Source of the DNA: Isoperla grammatica | Taxonomy: Eukaryota > Arthropoda > Insecta > Plecoptera > Perlodidae | Reading direction: 5' to 3' | Assembly (NCBI GenBank): GCA_945910005.1 | Contig: OX246739.1 | Span: forward strand, 11,196,292 to 11,260,291 | Length of the DNA: 64,000 nucleotides | Program-made: the position numbers and the translations under genes | In this document: positions 1-13,011 of the stretch, in pieces | Layout of the letters: every line of letters starts with the position of its first letter | Numbering within the stretch: the stretch's first letter is position 1 | Notes under the pieces: model-generated | Seen by the model: the letters and a program-made list of their open reading frames with translations, nothing else | Databases searched by the model: none | Told to the model about the DNA's origin: nothing

Positions 1-1188
1 ACGTCTTATTCATGGAGCAAGATATTTTATTTCGCCATGAATGAAAACTCTCCTATATTAATAACGTGACCTTTTAAATCTAGTGCTCAGAAACTCAGAA
101 ACTCTGCCTTAAAGAAGTCACATCATAGCCGCATGGCAAACTTCCTCCTTCGTTTGCGACTTTAAGCATTAACCTAGACGTTTACTCTGAAGTCTGCAAG
201 AATCTCTCATTTATCATTGTGAAGAAAAACATGATGTATCTCTAATATTTGGAATGTTCACCCAAGTAAACTGACTTGGAAATGTGAACAAGTTGTCGAC
301 CCTTATCGACGTTGGGGGTAAAAACGTTAATAATTCAAAATCTGATACGCGAGATACTCTGTTTCTGAGTATGAAGAGACCATGATAAAGCAGAATGTTA
401 TTCGTGCTCTGTTACTTTCTATTCTGTTAACCAACAGTAAAATTGTGAGAGGAAAGACGAAAGAAAATGAAGGCAAGAAAAACATTCCTATAGAATAAAA
501 TGGTGAAAATGTTGTTGTCATAGGACTTACTGATGTTGGCCTTCCCACAAAACTAGAATAAACAGTTCTATAAAATCAGCCGTCTTGGGATGGCAATAAA
601 GTGAATGGCATGTATATTTATGAACTGGTTATAACGCTTGCCATGAAATAAAACTAGCACTAAACTTGTATTTTCTTTCTCTTACAATTCAAGAAGTATC
701 ATATGGACCCGTAATAATGCAACATCACTTATATTGGTTGTATTAATATTATTTTATATGTACTAACAAGTAGTGGAATTTCTCTAACGTTGCCCTTGTG
801 TATAAGATGTGTGTTCTGAATCGAATTATTGACAAATAATGAAAGCGACATTTGGTCCAATTCAATATAAAACAAGATATATTATTATGTGTCAATCATA
901 CATAAAGAAAAGAAAATCAAGGTAGGGTAATATACTGTGTCTTTTGTGTGTATTCTGTGCAAATAAAACATAAAGACATTTGTTTTTTAAAAAGGAAAAT
1001 TATCCCGGTAAAAATGTACAATTTGAACAATGATGCAAGTATTAATTACAAGTTATAGGAGTACAAAAAAATAAGAATGGTAGAATCTACAATGAAAAAG
1101 ACATTAGTGTACCAGTACAAATAAAACTAAACATACAGCAAACATAAATTGAAACTGAATTGTATTTGTTTCGTTTTTAAGCTAAAAG
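1..1188. other. AT-rich DNA without recognised features
   Basis: No convincing coding region, RNA gene or repeat is visible. The open frames are short and have ordinary AT-rich composition on both strands. It may be intergenic or intronic. Confidence 0.5.
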
Positions 1189-1225
1189 ATATTCCCGGCT
1201 GGGTATCGAACCCAGATAGATACAT
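1189..1225 (-). repeat. tRNA-derived SINE fragment (B-box region)
   Basis: Read on the minus strand the segment contains CTGGGTTCGATACCCAG, a Pol III B-box (GGTTCGANNCC type) with self-complementary flanks like a T-arm. No A-box is found at tRNA spacing, so this is a SINE remnant and not a tRNA gene. It resembles the copies at 6433-6490 and 22533-22650. Confidence 0.5.
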
Positions 1226-1314
1226 ATAATATAATTAATACATCTTATTATAAATGTACGTATATTTTATGTGTAAAATATGTTTATATGTTTATGTGTT
1301 TGGTAGGACACCGA

Positions 1315-1450
1315 CGCTACAGTCAAGAATGTTAGACATGGCATTTGGTGGAGGTGCCGGGTTTATATAAAATAATTAAATAAATAAATAAATAAATAAA
1401 TGAATTCACATTTAGAGTCTACCCACTCAGATACGAAACTGATTTTCAGT
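1315..1450 (-). repeat. Dispersed repeat around an (AAAT)n tract
   Basis: The segment starts with TTTGGTGGAGGTGCCGGGT, which recurs exactly at about 30204-30222, then runs through (AAAT)n into a part whose minus strand reads GAGTGGGTAGACTCT. That part matches the plus strand at 51434-51495, again next to an ATTT tract. Two dispersed copies joined to an A/T-rich tail suggest a retroposon 3' end, but its class is unknown. Confidence 0.45.
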
Positions 1451-3820
1451 GGGGGACTTTAATTTACAGCGTCTAAACCAACCCTGTAGGCTCCGAACAC
1501 CATCGACGAGTGAGCGATAACCAATCAAAGATCGATATTTCAAATACGAAACATATGAATCAGTGATTGGACAGTGCGAACACCCGTGGACAAATGTCAG
1601 AATCAACAAGGTCCTACACTAAAATGAGTAGCGTTTGTATTGCAGAAGTCGCTGGGAGAATTCAGCTGCTATCTTCGCTAGATTACCAGAGAATCACGCT
1701 TAAGTCGCTAAGCAAAGAATGTTGGACTCGGTGCAGCGGTTATTTTAAATAGCGCAACCTACGATTAAGTAGTATAGCTGCATTCTAGAAATAATTGGGT
1801 ATACGTATAAAAGCCCAGCCCAAAATTAAATAAAAATCTCTGTAGCGTTGTAGATGTTGTAATGTTAGTTCTACCGAGCTATAGTATCGGAACTGTGTAT
1901 ATGTAAAGTTCCACAGTGTGTGTAAGGGGACAAAATTCGCGTAGATATTAATAACAAATTAAACAAGATATGTTTTTAAAAGAAAGTCAACATGTGGTGA
2001 CACGTATTGTGACAATTTTGTTTCATATTTTTTTTTATATATTTTAGAGATATTCATTACAATATCGTTGTTTATGACCTGTGGGGACAGTGAATATAGT
2101 TTTAGATTGACTCTAAATTGTATATACGTAGTAGCCTTCACTAAAACATTAGTGTTGTAAGTGTCAAAGATATCGTACGAAAACTATCTTAACAATTTAT
2201 TGGACCATTTGAGGGAAAAAATAAGAAAAAGTAGGCAACGGAAAAGTGAAGTAAATGTGAAAGCTAATTGGTACTCTTCCAAGTAAAGTGAAAACTTACG
2301 TAAAATACGAGTAAAATAACTTTAAAGTAGGAAAACTTGAAGATCCCACATATTTCCCAAAATGTATTTTACTCACGACAACCCTCGACTTTCGAGCAAG
2401 TTTTTTTAAAAATAAACGTTAGTTTTTATGATGTCATTAATTTCTGTTCTATAACATTTTTTAGTAATACAAAAGTTCCAATCAACTATTTTTGTACCCT
2501 TCTTCGGTTTATTAAACCGATTCGTATTATGAACTCTTTTTGGCACATCCGTCATCCCAGTTGATAAGGTGAGGATTGGTTATAACTCTTTCATCGTGAT
2601 CGGTAACATGTGTGGAGTTATTATCAGCAGAGGATATCATGTGTGTATGATAAAAACAGCGCTGTTAGGGGTTGAAGTGTCAGTCAATGGCTCGGTGATC
2701 CATCACTCCCCCCACCCCTATCGACTCTCTTACCGCCTGGGGTCCGAGATGATCTGAGACATGGTTAGGGCGGAGTAGGGGGTACACACACAAGCCATTT
2801 GGAGGTCACTGGCATTTGACACGAAACCGCATACTCGACATTCAATACGTGCAAGACCCAGGGGCGATGTCAAATCAAATCAAATTGAAGGCGTGGTTCC
2901 ACAAAAACTCATCACACTTTTTAAGTTGATTCAAACCAATTAATTACTAGAAGGGTCAGGTCACTTGAATAATGTTTGTAATTTGTGATGTGGCTCGCAA
3001 ATGTGTGGTCATTAGAGCCAGTGCTATTGACATTTCAATAGTTTCCACTCTATATTTAGGTTAAAGTAACTTTATAACTTACGAATTGACATTCAGTAAT
3101 ACTTAATAGTGTGAGCCACAAAGTTGGACACCTTAACAAACTGTGAATATTCTGAACCCCACATCTTAGTGACTTTAAAAAACATTGAAACTTACGTATA
3201 GCCTGTGAGGTTACAATATTTCAATTGATTTAGTACAAAAGTCAACCACTTGCCGACACAATGTATAGATCCTGTTTTAAACACTCACTGTGTAGCAAGT
3301 GGAACCTACACCACTCGCCTAGCCCACTTGATTGACAAACCAATTCTTTCTGCGCCACGGGAGATGACAACAGAGCCATGGTATCGTATTCAAAGCATTT
3401 TATCGTACCTATGGGGTTTTACAATTGACTAAAAAACCAACAGGATTTTTGGACCAAACCTTGCTCGTCGTATTTCACATTTAGCAGAATGTATATACAT
3501 GTCTTTTAAAGTTTGCCCAACTAGTCTCAAACTTACGAAATAACCGACTCCAATAGTGCGAACTCAATTTTCTACTTCAGTAGTTCCTGCCATATAATTA
3601 AAACAGGTTCATTAGTCCATATTCCGTAGTCCGTAGTCCGTAGGTCGTCAAAGCAAAACGCTACAAAAAATAACGCCCCTTACAAATGGTCCTTAGTGTA
3701 TCCCCTTCACATGAACCAAGTTTAGTCTTTTAATAAAAAAGTACACAACCCAACTGTTATATGTAGATTATTCCCGTCACTATACTCTCAACTATTAAAC
3801 ATATCTCTCTCTGGAAAACC
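1451..3820. other. AT-rich DNA without recognised features
   Basis: Only short open frames (75 residues or fewer) with no protein-like composition are seen on either strand, and no repeat was recognised. Confidence 0.45.
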
Positions 3821-3910
3821 CTAGGGTTCAGATTGCCGGTGCCGGAGATCGATCTTGCAACCTCCTACACCAGGGTCTTGTAGGCTAGGACTAAGCTGTC
3901 TTTGTCGGTA
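3821..3910 (-). repeat. SINE fragment, same family as 7257 and 21257
   Basis: On the minus strand the segment reads GGAGGTTGCAAGATCGATCT followed by CCGGCACCGGCAATC. This is a diverged version of the plus-strand GGAGGTTGCCGGTTCGATTC and CCGGCCACCGGCAATC at 21300-21335. The A-box half and the tail are missing or too diverged to see. Confidence 0.5.
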
Positions 3911-6432
3911 CTGGTGTAAACCGATAGACATATACAGCGAAATGAGAGCTTGTTGACTTAGCTCCCCCCTCCGGCTATCCTGAATGAAGCTTAACTCAAA
4001 CTTGTCCTCTAGCATAAAGTAGAATCCAGAGGCTGAGTCGTAAAGCCGACCTCTGGTATTTCTCGCCAACATTTCAGTCTTACAATTAACAAACCTTGTT
4101 ACCTGAATAAGTTATCGCTTTAATTACTTGGTTGTTGCTGCGCGAGGACGTATATTGGACAACAGTGAATATTGTATTTACGTTACTAACTCTAAACTCA
4201 TTGATTTCTTAATATCAATCCCATAAAGTGGCATAGAAGGTTCGTCCTTTGATATAAACGTCACCTTGTATAACTCAGGTCGTTCAGTTGATCTTACAGT
4301 TCAAACAACATAGGAAGCTTCCACAAACTTAACCAACCAAGTACCATAAATATCCATTAACTTGAGTCTCTCTTGTTCGAAATTAACCAGACAGATTTCC
4401 CAAGAATCCTCCAACGAACATAATTCTCGGCGGCCTTAGTTGGAATTGTTGAGCTTGTTTTCAAAGAGTGGCAGGTTTAATGTGACAGTCGAAAGTAACG
4501 CGTAGTTATGTGAATCGGCTCACGTGATCGATATCGCACTATGTGATGTCACGTGACGTGGGATGTCTACTGTTCGTTATGATCTCTTCAGGGAGTTGTC
4601 CGCATTTATTGCGGTTTGAGACACAGCCTCAGGCTGTGTCTCAAATCGATGTTTTTCGCTAGTTGACTAGCGTAACTGACTAACCCAACAATTAGTAACA
4701 GTTAATTATAACAATTGGTAATTGTTGTGATAGTTGGCGAAGTAGGCAAAGCAGGCCAAAATAGAGATTTGAGACGCCCTGAATATGGGCTATTTAGGAA
4801 CGCGCTGCAGCCTACTTTGAAGGCACTGGACCGATGTGATAGCCGACTGGTAGAAATCTTGTAACACTGTTATATCAAAGATAATTAAGAATGGTTTATT
4901 CTATACATTCATAAGAAAGTACAGTTTGGTTACACAAATTCCTGAGCTATATAGCTGTTTACTTTCGAAATTCAAATATCTATTTTGTTAACAATGATTA
5001 TTAAGAAATGAAATGGAAAAGAATCTAAAGTACAAAAAAGGGGAAAATAATTTTAAAAACTTCTTTTTTGGGGAAATATAAAAGGGAAACTAATAATTGT
5101 ACGTTAATTGAGTAACGCGTTTGATGTGAGTTGTGCCCGCGAGCTGTGTATGAGCAGAACATGTAAACGTGGAGCCTCGAGCTCGGAGCTGGAGTAACAC
5201 AAATATTGACATCATACTATGCTTCCAGGTCATGGAAATACTTACTGCAAGGGCGTGTTTGCCAGGGAACTCTCAACGCAATCGGATTAAGTTAGTCCGT
5301 AATATTTACTCAAGGATAAAGGTTATTGTATACTTTACTATAGGAGGTATAATTTAATATCGCAGATATACAATCATGTACAACTTTTAAGATATTCTGT
5401 GAGCTCGCGTAGGTATATTCTTAAACATGACGGGGAAAGTATATTTGTTACACCCAAATCAAGCAGCACTGTTTTACTACTAGAATTATGTACTTTTCAC
5501 GTTTAGGTTGGCTATAGTTTCAGCATTGCTTTCAAATTTCCGGTAAAAGACATTTTACTGTACGTCTACTTGACATTGCATCGCCTCTAAAATACTGTTG
5601 GGTTATACATCGTAATTGGGCATCTGACGTGTTTTGATGTAGTTCAGTAATGTGCAAAATTCGTTTGTATACGTATTGTATACGGTTTGTGTACGGTGTG
5701 TCATCTTGACTAAGGGACGTCCCAATTTGAAAACCTGACGACTTTAAGGTACATACTACGAAAGCTTCTGAATATTCCATTATGTGGTTTCATAACTAAA
5801 GACTGTGAAAACGCTAGAAATATCGTAACCGTACAGTTGTCATTTTTTTCATTACTGATTTATTTATCAGTAGTCATAATAAAAACCGTATGATAACGAT
5901 ATTTCAAATTCGTTAATTTAGCCTTCAGTTCTTCGACAAATAGGCCTACAATTCACACTTTTTAATTTGTAAAAAAAAAAACTAAAAACACTTTTCCTTT
6001 GTTTTATAAAATCCCTTCTTCTCGTTCGATAGTAAATAGATAAGTGATGTTTGATCTGTGCATGGCCGGTCTTGGTATGATCGATCACGTAATGTTGTTG
6101 TGAGACGCGTCGCCGAGCTGGCTTAACGTTTTCACTTGGCTTGAGTAAACCACACGCACACTGAATATTGAAGTGAAAACGTTCATAGTCTTATTAAAAC
6201 CTTGACGTAATTTGCAGGAAGATTACTCGTTTATTTGGGATAGTAGCCTACTTGAAAAACACTCTATGTGAAACGTTGATAAGTGAGTTTGTACAAGTAC
6301 ACGAAGATTTTGATCTTAAATTCTCCCAATAATAAAAACAAGAATGTGCATAGCTTAGATTGTTCGTTTTCACAGTTTATATATACTTCTCAAATAGATA
6401 TCTTATTAGAGAAACACTCGTGGGTCGATATG
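3911..6432. other. AT-rich DNA; one perfect palindrome, no gene seen
   Basis: Apart from the 31-bp palindrome at 4615-4645, nothing is recognised. The longest open frames (about 80 residues) have no recognisable motif. Confidence 0.4.
4615..4645. repeat. Perfect 31-bp palindrome (15-bp arms, 1-nt centre)
   Basis: The left arm TTTGAGACACAGCCT (4615-4629) and right arm AGGCTGTGTCTCAAA (4631-4645) are exact reverse complements around a single C at 4630. It would form a tight hairpin or cruciform. No flanking duplication was seen that would mark it as a mobile element. Confidence 0.9.
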
Positions 6433-6490
6433 TTGTGACATCCAGAAATTAAGAAACCAACCTGACTGGGAATCGAACCCAGGTGCGTGA
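6433..6490 (-). repeat. tRNA-derived SINE fragment, same family as 22533
   Basis: On the minus strand it reads CCTGGGTTCGATTCCCAGTC (a perfect B-box) and then GGTTGGTTTCTTAATTTCTG. The copy at 22533-22650 has the same order: B-box, GGTTGGTTTTTTAATTTCTG, then GGATTTCACG. The shared sequence beyond the tRNA part shows one SINE family. Confidence 0.65.
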
Positions 6491-6559
6491 GAATGTACAA
6501 GAATGATAGTGCTGAGCTTAAATTTTTCGTTTCTACAGTTAGTTATAAACATCAATAGA

Positions 6560-6965
6560 AATTAAATTCTACCTCCAATACTTATCGGATCACTTTAAAA
6601 GTAAGCCTAACATATTATTCGTGACGGGACCGACATTTACTATAACCGCCATTTTGTTTCGGACAAAATATTCCGAGTAATGTATTGTATCTAAGTACTT
6701 TTGACTAATGACATTGAATTTATTAGTGTAGGGTAGAGTCCCAGCAGCCATTGGCGACTGTCTACCCATAAATCGCCCGTTTACGCTATAGTATAGTACT
6801 GAAGAGGAGCCGCCAGGTACCGCCACTAATAAACTCAATGCTAATGCCGGTGTTTAATCCACATAGAAACTTGTAGATGGCCCCAATTTCAACTTGATTG
6901 GAGTCTCCATTCGACCGCTTTCGCGAGACAAAAACAAAAACAGAACGAGTTCCATAAAAGCATAA
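6560..6965. repeat. Dispersed repeat, second copy at 41041-41330
   Basis: Both loci share, in the same order, a region around TTATCGGATC/CTCATCGGATC, a CCGCCATT block, AATCCACAT, CTTGTAGATGG, CATTCGACCGCT or CGTTCGACCGCT, TCGCGA and an A-rich end. They are clearly diverged from one another. No terminal repeats or coding capacity were recognised, so the repeat class is open. Confidence 0.55.
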
Positions 6966-7014
6966 TGGAAACGCTCGCTTGATTATGTATCTCCTTTAAT
7001 AAAAAAAAAGTTGT

Positions 7015-7222
7015 AAAAATCACTGTAGGACTCTCACAGTAAAAAATGATCTCGTTTTCTTCGGCATCGTGTCGGTAAAATATTTCGAGATCTACTCTGC
7101 TATCGTCGTCAGGTACGACTGAGGTTTATTCGTACCTGACGACGTAAGAAGAGCATCTATCGAAATATTGTGCCAAAAGCATCGAGATACTTTTAACTGT
7201 GAAAGTCCTACAGTAATTTTTA
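7015..7222. repeat. Foldback element, about 100-bp imperfect inverted repeat
   Basis: The outer arms read AAAAATCACTGTAGGACTCT and, on the opposite strand of the right end, AAAAATTACTGTAGGACTTT. The inner arms CGTCGTCAGGTACG and CGTACCTGACGACG are exact reverse complements around a 12-nt loop. The whole block folds into one long hairpin, as expected for a MITE or foldback element. It ends about 35 bp before the SINE at 7257. No target duplication was identified. Confidence 0.7.
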
Positions 7223-7256
7223 ATATGTATAACCTCATTAGAAACTGTGTCACATA

Positions 7257-7575
7257 CCGATAGAGGTGGCTCAGCGGTAAGACGCGATACTCTAATTTGG
7301 GAGGTCGCCCGATCGATTTCGGCCACCGGCAGTTTGACTGAAGGTTTTTCCGAGGTTTTCCTCAGTCGTAAAGGCGAATGCTGGGATTGAGTCATACCTA
7401 TAGTCCTCGGATATTCCCTCCAACAATCCAAACACTCGAACACACCTAGGCCTAGTTAGTCACCTGAAGAGGGGCACATCAGGTAAAGCTGGTTTGCACC
7501 CTATCCTACGAACAATTGTTCTAATGGTTGTGTCGTATGACCTAAGCTGTCCAGTACGTCGTTAAACAACAAAAA
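7257..7575 (+). mobile_element. tRNA-derived SINE, near full length
   Basis: The tRNA-like head has an A-box-like TGGCTCAGCGGTAA and a degenerate B-box (CGATCGATTTC) ending in GGCCACCGGCAG. The body has GGTTTTTCCGAGGTTTTCC and then GGCGAATGCTGGGATTGAGT, shared with the copy at 21257 and, in part, with the 3' UTR of the LINE at 30.8 kb. The 3' end is GTACGTCGTTAAACAACAAA followed by A-rich DNA. No coding capacity is expected. Extent is inferred from the shared head and the A-rich end. Confidence 0.7.
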
Positions 7576-7713
7576 ATCATCCCTCCGATACGTCAGGCGT
7601 CGCGTCAGAGGTCACTGTTACTTGGACGTCGCCGACCGGTTGACCTGTCTGACGGGAAAGATAAGAGACAACATGTATTAGTGCACGGGCACGTTCACAT
7701 GTCTCGTTTACAA

Positions 7714-8390
<677 letters not shown>

Positions 8391-9576
8391 ATGTGTGACG
8401 TCACATACTGAAGTCTACTGCCACGTCGTGTGTTTACTTGACAACAAACATGAGAAGGGACGTGAACCGTATCTGAGAGCAGATGCACAGTTGGTATTCA
8501 GTGTAGTATAGACTATCGCCAAAATGAAAACCACGCGAAATTTCAGTATTTTAATCACATTTTGAAAATCGAGCTCATTTCGGCTTTAAAACTGAATACT
8601 GTGTTTAAAAAAACTGGTAATGTTTTAAGTATAGTATGGTTGTTATTTTAAATTTACATAATTACACAGTAAATTTGAAATACCAACCATGATAATTATT
8701 TTGTGCAGTATTTAACTCGTACGAACCCAAATTGTCAGGTTTTACATACATATACATTTTTAAGGTAATTAAAAAATAAACGGAAGCTATGATGTAATTC
8801 TTGTCATGAAAATAAGACAAGACAAATGTCATAATAATATAATAAAATTATATATCTTGGCTCATTACATCTGCGCTCTTTTTATGCCAGCACTCTTTCA
8901 TTAACCTACATCGTTCTGAGTGATTGGAACCAATAAATAAATAAATTTAGGCAATACAGATTACTAAAGATAGAATGTTATAAAATATAAGATAAGCCAA
9001 GAAAAAGTTTAGCTTGGAATGTCTTTGAAAGAGGGTGAAAAAGTGTGAGTAATACGAGTGAATGGATGAAAATTACGCATAACTGTATAAAGAAATGTCC
9101 GCAAGTCCAACGTTAGCAATGTTAACAATTCCAGCGTAAGAAATCAGCACACGGTCAGTTGTTGTTCTGTATATTTCACATTTGTAATTTAATTTCAAAC
9201 AAAGCCATTGAAGTATGTTCACTTTATAGATCCGAGCAAACGAAATGTATTCTTCAAAAAATCTCAATGACGATAAAAACACGTTATGAAATAACAAAGA
9301 ACAAAGGAAAGCAATAAAGAACGAAAGCCGTTGAATATAAACATATTTTTAGTATAATTTATAAAAAACAAAATAAAACACTTAGGTGCCTCTTCGTACA
9401 TTATTAAATTTCATTTCCGTGCATTTCCCATGGGATTCATTTCATTTTAAACGAAAGCGGAAACTGGGTATAGGCATATACATGTAAAGCCCGGAAAAAA
9501 CAGCTCCGAGGCCTAAAGCACACACACAAGACTACTTGGCAAACTTGCAGTATTCGTCTGCTCCAATGTCGATAGG
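8391..9576. other. AT-rich DNA without recognised features
   Basis: No coding region or repeat is recognised. The longest open frame on the minus strand (74 residues near 9073-9297) has no motif I can identify. Confidence 0.4.
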
Positions 9577-9660
9577 GGTGGCTGAGTTGAAACACATACG
9601 ACTCTAGATCCGGACCGGAGGACCACATTTCGATTCCCAACAACACCAAACAACATTTCT
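9577..9660 (+). repeat. tRNA-derived SINE fragment
   Basis: It contains GATAGGGGTGGCTGAGTTGA (A-box TGGCTGAGTTG) followed at tRNA-like spacing by CATTTCGATTCCCAA (a slightly degenerate B-box). The tail was not matched to the other SINEs in the window. Just downstream, near 9862-9883, there is a short run of GTTTA repeats. Confidence 0.5.
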
Positions 9661-9902
9661 ATCAGTCCAACCACAATTGTCGGTATCGGTATTGCAATCG
9701 CAATCTTGAAATTGTGAAAAAGTTACTTACTTACGTAGTTCTTATGGTGCTGTTCACAATATCATCGTAATGATTTAGCATGCGAAAATGTACGATTGCG
9801 ATCCCGTTCCCGACTACGCTCACAATGCCGACAATTGTGGTTGGGAGTACAGAATCGTCGTTTTAGTTTAGTTTAGTTTAGTTTTCAAGTGAGTCATACA
9901 TG

Positions 9903-10458
9903 CATACATACATACATACATACATACATACATACATACATACATACATACATACATACATACATACATACACACATACATACATACATACATACATACA
10001 TACATACATACATACATACATACATACATACATACATACATACATACATACATACATACATACATACATACATACATACATACATACATACATACATACA
10101 TACATACATACATACATACATACATACATACATACATACATACATACATACATACATACATACATACATACATACATACATACATACATACATACATACA
10201 TACATACATACATACATACATACATACATACATACATACATACATACATACATACATACATACATACATACATACATACATACATACATACATACATACA
10301 TACATACATACATACATACATACATACATACATACATACATACATACATACATACATACATACATACATACATACATACATACATACATACATACATACA
10401 TACATACATACATACATACATACATACATACATACATACATACATACATACATACATA
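9903..10458. repeat. (CATA)n microsatellite, about 556 bp
   Basis: An almost pure tetranucleotide tract of about 139 units with one CACA interruption near 9971. Long reading frames on both strands (MYVC or HTYI repeats) are artefacts of the tract. Confidence 0.98.
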
Positions 10459-11213
10459 ATACAATTTCAATAGTTGTATGCCCCTGTAAGATTAATATTG
10501 AGGCGTAATTCTACTACCCCAGGCTAAACGTATTAAGTTTATCACAACAGCTAAACAGATACACAAAACAAGACTATCAAACCCGAATACACGTGGCATG
10601 TGAAACGGTATTAGTGTGAAATGAAGATCAAACAACTTGACACTAGAGTTCAGCCTGTACTATACAAGCTATTGAATGGTGCGAAGTGCGTGTAGACAAA
10701 TCAACGTTGCGAAGACTCAGCTGTAAATTGAGATCAATGCATTCTAAGTAGTGGGAGTATGAATAGTATCACACCTGCGTATTGCCAAGGGCCTAGCTCT
10801 TATTAGTTATTACCCTGATAGGATACAGGCTTCCTCTAACGGAGACTTGTGCGCCCCACTAGCCGATATTGAGATAGCAAAGATCTCAAACAGGGGATGA
10901 AATCTACTTATAGAAGTTGAATATAATAATTTTATTTTTAATATATTTTTAGCCCGACCTCAAGCATTGGTTTCGTATGCAGGCTTCCTGTACCATAATT
11001 AGATTTTAGTTGTTTTGTATGCATATTTTATATCTTCACATAATGTATTTCTTTTTATTTTGTAGTGGATCGAAAATGAAGACAAATTGAGAAAATGAAC
11101 TCACACTGTTTCCTAAAGTCAAATAATAAACTAAACGCGGACACGGAATACGCTCATTGGCTAGACAAAATTAATGGACGATTTCCATTGGCTGCAGCTC
11201 TAAACAGACCTAA
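10459..11213. other. AT-rich DNA without recognised features
   Basis: No open frame of note, no repeat structure and no RNA gene was recognised. Confidence 0.4.
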
Positions 11214-11440
11214 ATGATTTTGGCTCAATTTTGTGAACCGGCCATTTCCAGACCCCAATCCCCTTTCCTCCACCTTCCCCTTTCCACCTCGCCCTCCTAT
11301 TGGCCCCTTTCCTCCAAACAGCTTCCTATTTCATCTTCATATATCACCCACTCATTGTCTCGATTAGCCTCGTTGCAAAAATATGAGACGTTAAGCCCAA
11401 ATAATCAATCAAATAATCAATCAATCAATCTACAATACTT
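11214..11440 (+). repeat. SINE 3' portion, same family as 26412-26605
   Basis: A polypyrimidine-rich stretch leads into ATCACCCACTCATTGTCTCG, then GATTAGCCTCGTTGCAAAAA and TATGAGACGTTAAGCCCAAA, ending in (ATCA)-type repeats. The minus strand at 26412-26520 has the same order with few changes, next to a clear tRNA-like head. This copy lacks a recognisable tRNA head and is probably 5'-truncated. Confidence 0.65.
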
Positions 11441-12664
11441 CTGCTACGAGATTGATACCCTTAAAATATATCTTATCTAAAACCTACCTGATTGACTTTG
11501 CAAGCTTTTTTTTTTTTTTCAATAAGACCTAAAACAAACATTGTAGCCTCTTCCTTGGCGCGCACACGCCGTGTTCTCGACGCTACTTATCCGTGTTTGA
11601 CACTCGAAGACCGGCCCCTAATTGGAAGTGTGCGCTGTTGCTTGTTGCTATGGTACATCGTCATCGAGAAGGATTCCAGGGGAAAGCGTCGCTTTTTGAG
11701 CCAATTAACCGTGCTAAGCTCCAGTTCTCGGTAGACCCGACATCGCGTAAATAACAATATTAAAATTAAGAGAGACCCTCTCTAAATTTGCATACAAAAA
11801 TTTACCTCCTGTATATCCAGTGAGGTGTTGTCTATGGGAATGTTTATTTTATGGGGCGGTTGTTTAAGATCAATGAAGGTAATGGAGGGGGTTGGTTTAG
11901 GCGTACTTTACATGGGTTATCGTTAATAACCTTCGAAAATCACAGTTCACAATACGTGCGTACACAGAAAGCCAATCCTTTCAATTTTCTAAAATATCGG
12001 CCTTCAGTATCTAAATGTTTACATTCAACTTTACATTCAAGTAGAAAAATTACGTGTTTTTACCGCATTTACCACCACTATTTTTACATTAATATGCGTG
12101 TAGAATGCCTGTAAACAATTTTTATTGCTGTAAAAACACATACTTTGGGCTACGTGATGAAGTATTTTTAGTCCATTATCTGTAATAGCATTGAGTATAT
12201 GATATGCTCATCCGCCGGTGCAGCAGGCGTGTTTGCTTGTTTGCACCGGTGTAGGAACGAGGTCATAAACTAAATGCTATTAAAGATAATAATGCACGGG
12301 AAATACTTCATGTCGTATAGCCCAAAGTATGTATTTTAGCCACTGTAAAACTTTTTATCACCATCACGTGTATTTCTTGCAAAACTTTGCATGCCGCAAA
12401 GAGGATTAAAGTATAGCAATATTCTTAGTACAAGCAGATGAAAAATTAAGAACATAATTTTGGTATAGTTTCCAAATTGAACGTTTCAATTACAAGGTTT
12501 ATCATTGTATGATATACATATTTTTGAAAACTAAAAACAATGAACTCCCACCCATTATCAAACTATGAAAACACCTTTTTTAATCTTTATTATAATTGTG
12601 TAAATTAAATGAAGTGCTAGTATGTTCGTATATCTTCATCTACGGCTCAAACATGTCTCGGAAT
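11441..12664. other. Mixed-composition DNA, no supported gene
   Basis: A GC-richer island at about 11550-11740 lies in an 80-codon open frame but has no recognisable domain or convincing splice context. The rest is AT-rich with no repeat seen. Confidence 0.35.
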
Positions 12665-12902
12665 AAAACCAAGATGGCCGCCTACATTTGTAAGTTGCAG
12701 CAGCTGGAATGGTGGATCCTCCATGTCACGTGGCATACGCCATCTTTAAAACCAAGATGGCCACCTACATTTGTAAGTTGCAGCAGCTGGAATAGTGGAT
12801 CCTCCATATCACGTGGCATACGCCATCTTTAAAACATTTGTAAGTTGCAGCAGCTGGAATGGTGGTTACTCCATGTCACGTGACATATACGCCATCTTTA
12901 AA
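12665..12902. repeat. Three tandem copies of an 83-bp unit
   Basis: Units begin at 12665 and 12748, with a shortened third at 12831. Each holds ATTTGTAAGTTGCAGCAGCT, a BamHI-like GGATCC (lost in the third unit) and a CACGTG or CACGTGA core before CGCCATCTTT. The first two also start with AAACCAAGATGGCC. Units differ by only a few bases, so the duplication is fairly recent. Confidence 0.9.
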
Positions 12903-12946
12903 CGCATCGCCCGCCATGAGGCGTCTCCTTGTTATGTATGCTGTAG

Positions 12947-13011
12947 AGATAAGTAGTTGCCGTGATGATATCTACACTCAGTGTAGATATCATCACGGCA
13001 ACTACTTATCT
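12947..13011. repeat. Perfect 65-bp palindrome (32-bp arms, 1-nt centre)
   Basis: The left arm at 12947-12978 (AGATAAGTAGTTGCCGTGAT continuing to TCTACACT) is the exact reverse complement of 12980-13011, with a single C at 12979 as the centre. No mismatch is seen in 32 bp. Such structures extrude as cruciforms and are unstable in cloning, so it is either very young or an assembly fold-back. Confidence 0.95.

Noticed and set aside
9868..10508. Five overlapping frames of 187-202 codons (MYVC, HTYI repeats)
   Set aside because: Artefacts of the (CATA)n tract.
11492..11734. An 80-codon GC-richer frame as a gene
   Set aside because: No recognised domain, it starts in a poly-T stretch, and there is no exon context.
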